A stretch of DNA of 64,000 nt from Bidens hawaiensis. Lineage: Eukaryota; Streptophyta; Magnoliopsida; Asterales; Asteraceae. Numbering within the stretch: position 1 is the first letter of the stretch; each line of letters starts with the position of its first letter. Under the pieces are notes generated by a model, which was given only the letters and a program-made list of their open reading frames with translations, did no database searches and was not told the origin of the DNA. A program made the translations under genes and the position numbers. The stretch lies in contig JAIQDT010003840.1 of NCBI GenBank assembly GCA_021521415.1, forward strand, positions 1 through 64,000, in the 5' to 3' direction. Shown in pieces: positions 60,171 through 64,000 of this stretch.

Positions 60171-61631
60171 TCATTGCACCACGAGGTGCGCGAGCGTCCC
60201 ATCTCTGACAAATGCTTCGACCATGTCCTTTACGTCTATGCATTCTTCAGTGTTGTGGCCTTTTGTCCTGTGAAAGTCACAGTATTTGCTCCGATCAGCA
60301 TTGTGACGATGTCGGATTAATGGAGCCTTTGGCCATGGGAGCTCCTCAGTGGCGAATATCTCGGTGACGCTTTTGGTGAGCGGCGTCCATCTGGAGTTCT
60401 TGTTTGACTGTACGTTATCTCTTCCGCCTAACCGATGTTGCAAGCCGGATGAGGTGTCAAAGTTTACCCTTGACTGCCAAATACCTAGCTTCCGCTTTTT
60501 GTTTAATCGGGCGGTAAGGACGTTGTCTTCTCTTGTTTTTTGGGTGTAGAGGTTTGTGCTCTGTGGGAGATCTCTACCCAGTTGCTTCTCCGTTTCCGCA
60601 AAGCGTTTTGCTACTGTCATGATGGCGTCCCATGTGGATGGCATGCCATCTTTACCCGTTAAGGTGCGGATGAGCTCTGGGTCGTTCGCGCCCTGGATGA
60701 AGGCAGCGCGAACAAGATCTTCGCTGATATTACCCAGACTTAGCTTCTTTGAGTTGAAGCGAGTGATGAAGTCTAGCAAAGATTCATCTTCCTCTCTAAT
60801 GCATTTGAGGATTGTCCATTGCTCCTCGGTATACTTTCGTTGTTGGCTGAAGTGTTGGCTAAACTTCTGTTGGAAGTCTGCCCAGTCGTAGATGTGGTTG
60901 ACCGGTAGACGATCGAACCACGCTCTAGCAGCCCCAACAAGCGTCATTTGGAACATGTAACACCACGTAGGTTCCGTCCAACTACTGACGGTTGCCCCCG
61001 CTATAAACCTGTTCAAATGATCGTCTGGGTCAGATATACCATCATAAGTGCCGATGTTGGACATCTGTTTGGCACTTTTTGGGGCGATTGCTTCCGCAAT
61101 GTCCCTTGCAAATTTGGACGTTCCCGCATTTGCCACAGTTGGTCTGAATGTTTTGGAGAAGTCACGTGGATTTCCACCTGTGTTTTTTGGTTTGAAGGCT
61201 TCTCCAAAACGCCTTCTCGGTTGGGAGTCCGTTTCCTTGCGCTTCCCTTTTGCCCTATGGCGAGGGTTCGCGTCGGTGTCGGATTCCTCCGAGTCATCGT
61301 CCAAGTATTCTTCGAATTCGTCAGCCTGTTGGACGGAACGCAAGCGTTCGTCTAACTCAGCTTGGAATTCCTTCTGACATGCCTCCACCCATGCCTTAAC
61401 TTCATCGAGTGTTTGGCGGGGTAGTCTTGTTCGTTTCTCTAACTGTGTATCGGTGAATCCCAGTGAGCGATTATTTACTGCACTTGCCCCCGCTTGGGTA
61501 ACTGGGGTAGTGTTCGTAAAATTTACTTCACTTGCCCCGGCTTGGGTAACCGGGGTAGTGTTTGTAAAGACTGTGTAGCCGGTATTCCCCCCAATAGCTG
61601 GGGTTGTGGTTACCGGAGTTTCTTTAACCAT
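60171..61631 (-). CDS. Gag polyprotein of copy B, Tat-like, intact (486 aa)
   Basis: A single open frame on the - strand from ATG 61631 to TGA 60171. The N-terminal third is polar and holds duplicated TTPVTQAGAS units (about residues 28-52) and an acidic DDDSEESDTDAN run. The middle is a retrotransposon gag (capsid) domain: GISDPDDHLNRF, MFQMTLVGAARAWFDRLP, WADFQQKFSQHF, ESLLDFITRFN, ISEDLVRAAFIQG. The C-terminal part has a zinc-knuckle-like CDFHRTKGHNTEEC followed by the end of the frame. There is no protease or polymerase downstream. Gag would form the particle, but reverse transcriptase and integrase must come from elsewhere. It is a full-length counterpart of the broken gag in copy A. Confidence 0.92.
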   Translation of the reverse strand: MVKETPVTTTPAIGGNTGYTVFTNTTPVTQAGASEVNFTNTTPVTQAGASAVNNRSLGFTDTQLEKRTRLPRQTLDEVKAWVEACQKEFQAELDERLRSVQQADEFEEYLDDDSEESDTDANPRHRAKGKRKETDSQPRRRFGEAFKPKNTGGNPRDFSKTFRPTVANAGTSKFARDIAEAIAPKSAKQMSNIGTYDGISDPDDHLNRFIAGATVSSWTEPTWCYMFQMTLVGAARAWFDRLPVNHIYDWADFQQKFSQHFSQQRKYTEEQWTILKCIREEDESLLDFITRFNSKKLSLGNISEDLVRAAFIQGANDPELIRTLTGKDGMPSTWDAIMTVAKRFAETEKQLGRDLPQSTNLYTQKTREDNVLTARLNKKRKLGIWQSRVNFDTSSGLQHRLGGRDNVQSNKNSRWTPLTKSVTEIFATEELPWPKAPLIRHRHNADRSKYCDFHRTKGHNTEECIDVKDMVEAFVRDGTLAHLVVQ

Positions 61632-61679
61632 CTTTCCAGAAGTTTGAAAAAACTGAAAAGAAATGAAGTTCTAGCTTTT

Positions 61680-61697
61680 ATGCACGGATGGCGCCAA
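61680..61697 (-). other. Primer-binding site of copy B
   Basis: Read on the - strand, TTGGCGCCATCCGTGCAT directly follows the 5' LTR boundary at 61698. The first 15 bases equal the PBS of the non-coding element at 12801-12815. Confidence 0.75.
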
Positions 61698-61864
61698 TGA
61701 AGAAACACTAACCGGACCCCGGGCAGATTACGGGTAACCTGGGGGTTAGATAGATGTTTCCCACGAGGGGTTAGACCCAGCAAAGATGGTTCTTCTGATA
61801 ACATGCAAAACAGACCGTGAGCTTGTCACTGAGAAGGGGGGGGGGGTTCCTCCTTGTGACCACC
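61698..61864 (-). repeat. 5' LTR of copy B, truncated in the window
   Basis: Matches 53490 onward for 167 bp, with about three substitutions and a length change in the G run. It then stops abruptly in GTGACCACC where the intact LTR continues CTCCGG. Confidence 0.9.
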
Positions 61865-64000
61865 TGTCACACCCTCAAAATCCACTAACGGAGTTTTACC
61901 GTCAGAGGGTGTGAACTGGCAGGATTGGAATCATTAGTTATAATCAAACCAAAGAAAAACGTTTAAATGTAAGTAAGTGCGGAAGCGTAAAACCTTAATT
62001 CAAAAGTTGCGTCACGCAGGACGACTTAAAACCAAATGTAACTGTTAAATTTAAGTTTGCAGAATATAAGTACTTTCGTTTAATGCATGCTCCTAAACCG
62101 CGCGCCCGCCTCGGCTACCTGAGAATAACATACTAAAAGTGTCAACACAAGGTTGGTGAGTTCACAAGTTAAATAAGATAAATCGTTTAGCGTTTTGCGT
62201 AACCTCGTTACGGCGTTTCAGTGTTGCGTAACCCCGTTACGACGTTTAAGTGTTGCGTAACCTCGTTACGACGTTTAAGTGTTGCGTAACCTCGTTACGA
62301 CGTTTAAGTGTTGCGTAACCTCGTTACGACGTTTAAGTGTTGCGTAACCTCGTTACGACGTTTAAGTGTTGCGTAACCTCGTTACGACGTTTAAGTGTTG
62401 CGTAACCTCGTTACGACGTGTAAGTGTTTTGCATTACCAGATAGTGTTATGTCAAATTATATATCGATAGGTAGCTAATCTATACAACAAGTATCGCTAA
62501 GTGGTTCGCGACCGAAGCTGACTGTTTATCAAGTGCCCGTCACCAGGTCAATCCAGACAATGGTAAGTGTTAGCCAAAATTACACCCACTCAACCTCCAG
62601 TTGAGCTTAACGTCGGGTGGGATTTGTCAAACCCAGTAGTACTACTCAACAGTGACTCGCTATTCCAAATATTAACCGGTCCGATGTGTGAGACTTCAAA
62701 TGTTACGTTTGCCGCTTAGCCTTTACAAGTGATATATAATTTATAACAAAATCTTAAATATGCGTTTATCTCAGAAAAATACGTTTATCGGAGTATGTTA
62801 TCTCCCCCAAGTGAAAAACGTTTGAAAACAGTTCAAAGAGCGGGGTAAGTGAAACTCACTGTTTGCGAAGAATATCCCGATCTAGATCACCAAGTGATGT
62901 GCGTCGTAGAAACTCTCTAGCGTTCTAAATAACAAAGAGATTTTCTAAGTATCGGTACGTTTAACGAGTCTCTAGACTCGGCACATAATACCTATGCACG
63001 TAACATATTTCGTGTTTCGTTTGTGAATTGTGTGTGACTTAAACAAGTACAATTGTGATACAATACATGAGTGAGCAATTACTTTCGTGTCACGTACTAA
63101 CAACATACTTTACTAGCAATCATCCCCGTAAGGGCATTTTGGTCAACAAACAAAGATTAACTAACCATTATTCCCCATAAGGGCAATTTGGTCAATTCAT
63201 GGCAATCAATTTACAACTATTCCCCGCAAGGGTATTTTGGTCAAAACACAACAATTATATAAAAACTATCATATTTCATGCATTTTTACACAACTCAGCA
63301 GCTAATTTCATTATGACAGAATTCTTACTTGAAAGATTGCACTAGTTCACCGATCATAACGTCTCAATTAATTCACCAAAAATCACCACAGAAGCATACA
63401 TATCTTAGGTTTCCAGAACATATTTTATCTTATTTTTATTCCACATATTTTTCTTATAATGACCAAAACATTACAGCAAACTCATATCAGTCAGATTCAT
63501 GCGCAACAGAATGTTATTTGCAATTCCCGTTAAACGAAAAATCCAATAAATGCAAGACCACTTGGGTTTGGTTCCTAACTCAATGAGTCAACTTCCAGAA
63601 GTGGAACCAACCCAGTTGGTCTCGTAGTTCATGAGATATAATATTTACAACATAACCTAACAGCAGGTCTAACAGCTCAGCTTTGCACCACGTTTTTGTA
63701 AAATCATAAAAGTACACTTATACTTGTCCAAAAATTACAAACTTATACTTCATGAAAACTAGACTCAACCTAGTTTACTGCGGTACCCACAATCTCAACC
63801 AATTCTCACGTTTACACTTCGTTACAGTCACTTAAACATCGTATATACATTCTGTCCAGAATCTGTTCACATCAAAACTCAACATAATAACAATCTATGA
63901 ACTATCATGCATCCATATAACCCTCTAGACACTATAACTACTATCCATGCATATCAATTACACCATACATACAAGATTAGGGTTTTATTTGCACTCACAA
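61865..64000. mobile_element. LTR of a nested retrotransposon, partial
   Basis: New sequence starts exactly with TGTCACACCCTCAAAATCC at the point where copy B's LTR is cut. TGTCACACCC is a common LTR start in plants. The stretch continues to the window end with no coding capacity (the 85-codon frame at 63329-63586 is not gene-like), which fits a long LTR. The internal region, second LTR and target duplication lie outside. Spaced CCCCGYAAGGGYATTTTGGTCAA units recur at about 63125, 63175 and 63222. Confidence 0.7.
62193..62424. repeat. 29-bp tandem repeat inside the nested LTR
   Basis: Eight units of GTTGCGTAACCTCGTTACGA plus CGTTTAAGT. The middle units are identical and the outer ones slightly diverged. 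Confidence 0.95.

Larger units (their letters stand above)
53490..61864 (-). mobile_element. LTR retrotransposon, copy B (intact gag + antisense gene, no pol)
   Basis: Same family as copy A but inverted. Its 3' LTR is 53490-54465 and the polypurine tract is 54466-54479 (AGTCCCCCCAGTCC on the + strand). The PBS is at 61680-61697 and the 5' LTR begins at 61698. That LTR is cut at 61864 by another element, so the outer border and target duplication are not in the window. Gag (60171-61631, -) and the antisense spliced gene (55615-58667, +) are both fully open. No pol domain is encoded between them; the space holds a repeat array. Confidence 0.93.

Noticed and set aside
60349..61377. Plus-strand ORFs of 66-135 codons opposite copy B gag
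   Set aside because: Shadows of the intact gag on the other strand.
1..64000. CRISPR arrays, bacterial operons, riboswitches
   Set aside because: The split genes, LTR elements and MITEs show a plant nuclear origin; the tandem arrays are contiguous or irregular and lack the unique-spacer pattern.

Overview
This is nuclear DNA from a flowering plant. It is AT-rich, with split genes carrying GT-AG introns, plant-specific gene families, LTR retrotransposons, MITEs and a SINE. The protein and repeat flavour fits a eudicot, most likely Asteraceae; that placement is an impression from sequence style, not a database result.

Layout. 1-290 holds the end of a hAT-like MITE. 291-9018 is a complete LTR retrotransposon on the + strand (copy A): 970-bp LTRs, TSD TGGAG, PBS and PPT, a broken gag, and a broken spliced gene running antisense. 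9393-13235 is a second complete LTR element on the - strand: 419-bp LTRs, TSD GTTTT, no coding capacity, filled with GC-rich tandem arrays. 13.2-19 kb is gene-free and carries a hAT-type MITE, a tRNA-derived SINE and a Mutator-type foldback MITE. 19-52 kb is the genic island: a one-finger C2H2 repressor-type factor (19101-19736, +), an ARG1-family DnaJ protein (22753-24721, +, 11 exons), an ILR1-like auxin-conjugate hydrolase (31108-33301, +, 5 exons), a frameshifted RNase H pseudogene (36208-37688, -), a DUF4228/PADRE protein (39616-40277, -), a NAT6-type nucleobase transporter (43497-46679, -, 14 exons) and a WAT1-related transporter (48242-51892, -, 7 exons). 53490-61864 is copy B of the first retroelement, on the - strand, and its coding regions are open. 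Its 5' LTR is interrupted at 61864/61865 by another LTR element that runs off the window.

How it fits together. The host genes are independent, each with its own introns and no operon logic; two (ILR1-like, WAT1-related) belong to families linked to auxin. The most unusual content is the paired A/B element. It has gag (Ty3/gypsy, Tat-like zinc-finger tail) but no protease, RT, RNase H or integrase. Where pol would be, it carries a five-exon gene on the opposite strand with its own TATA box. In copy B this gene is fully open (926 aa): an N-terminal domain resembling the plant 'putative gypsy type transposon' family, a basic/acidic low-complexity middle, a long coiled coil and a conserved tail. 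The introns persist because the retroelement RNA is antisense to them. Copy A has nearly identical LTRs but dead gag and dead antisense gene, so it probably moved with proteins supplied in trans.
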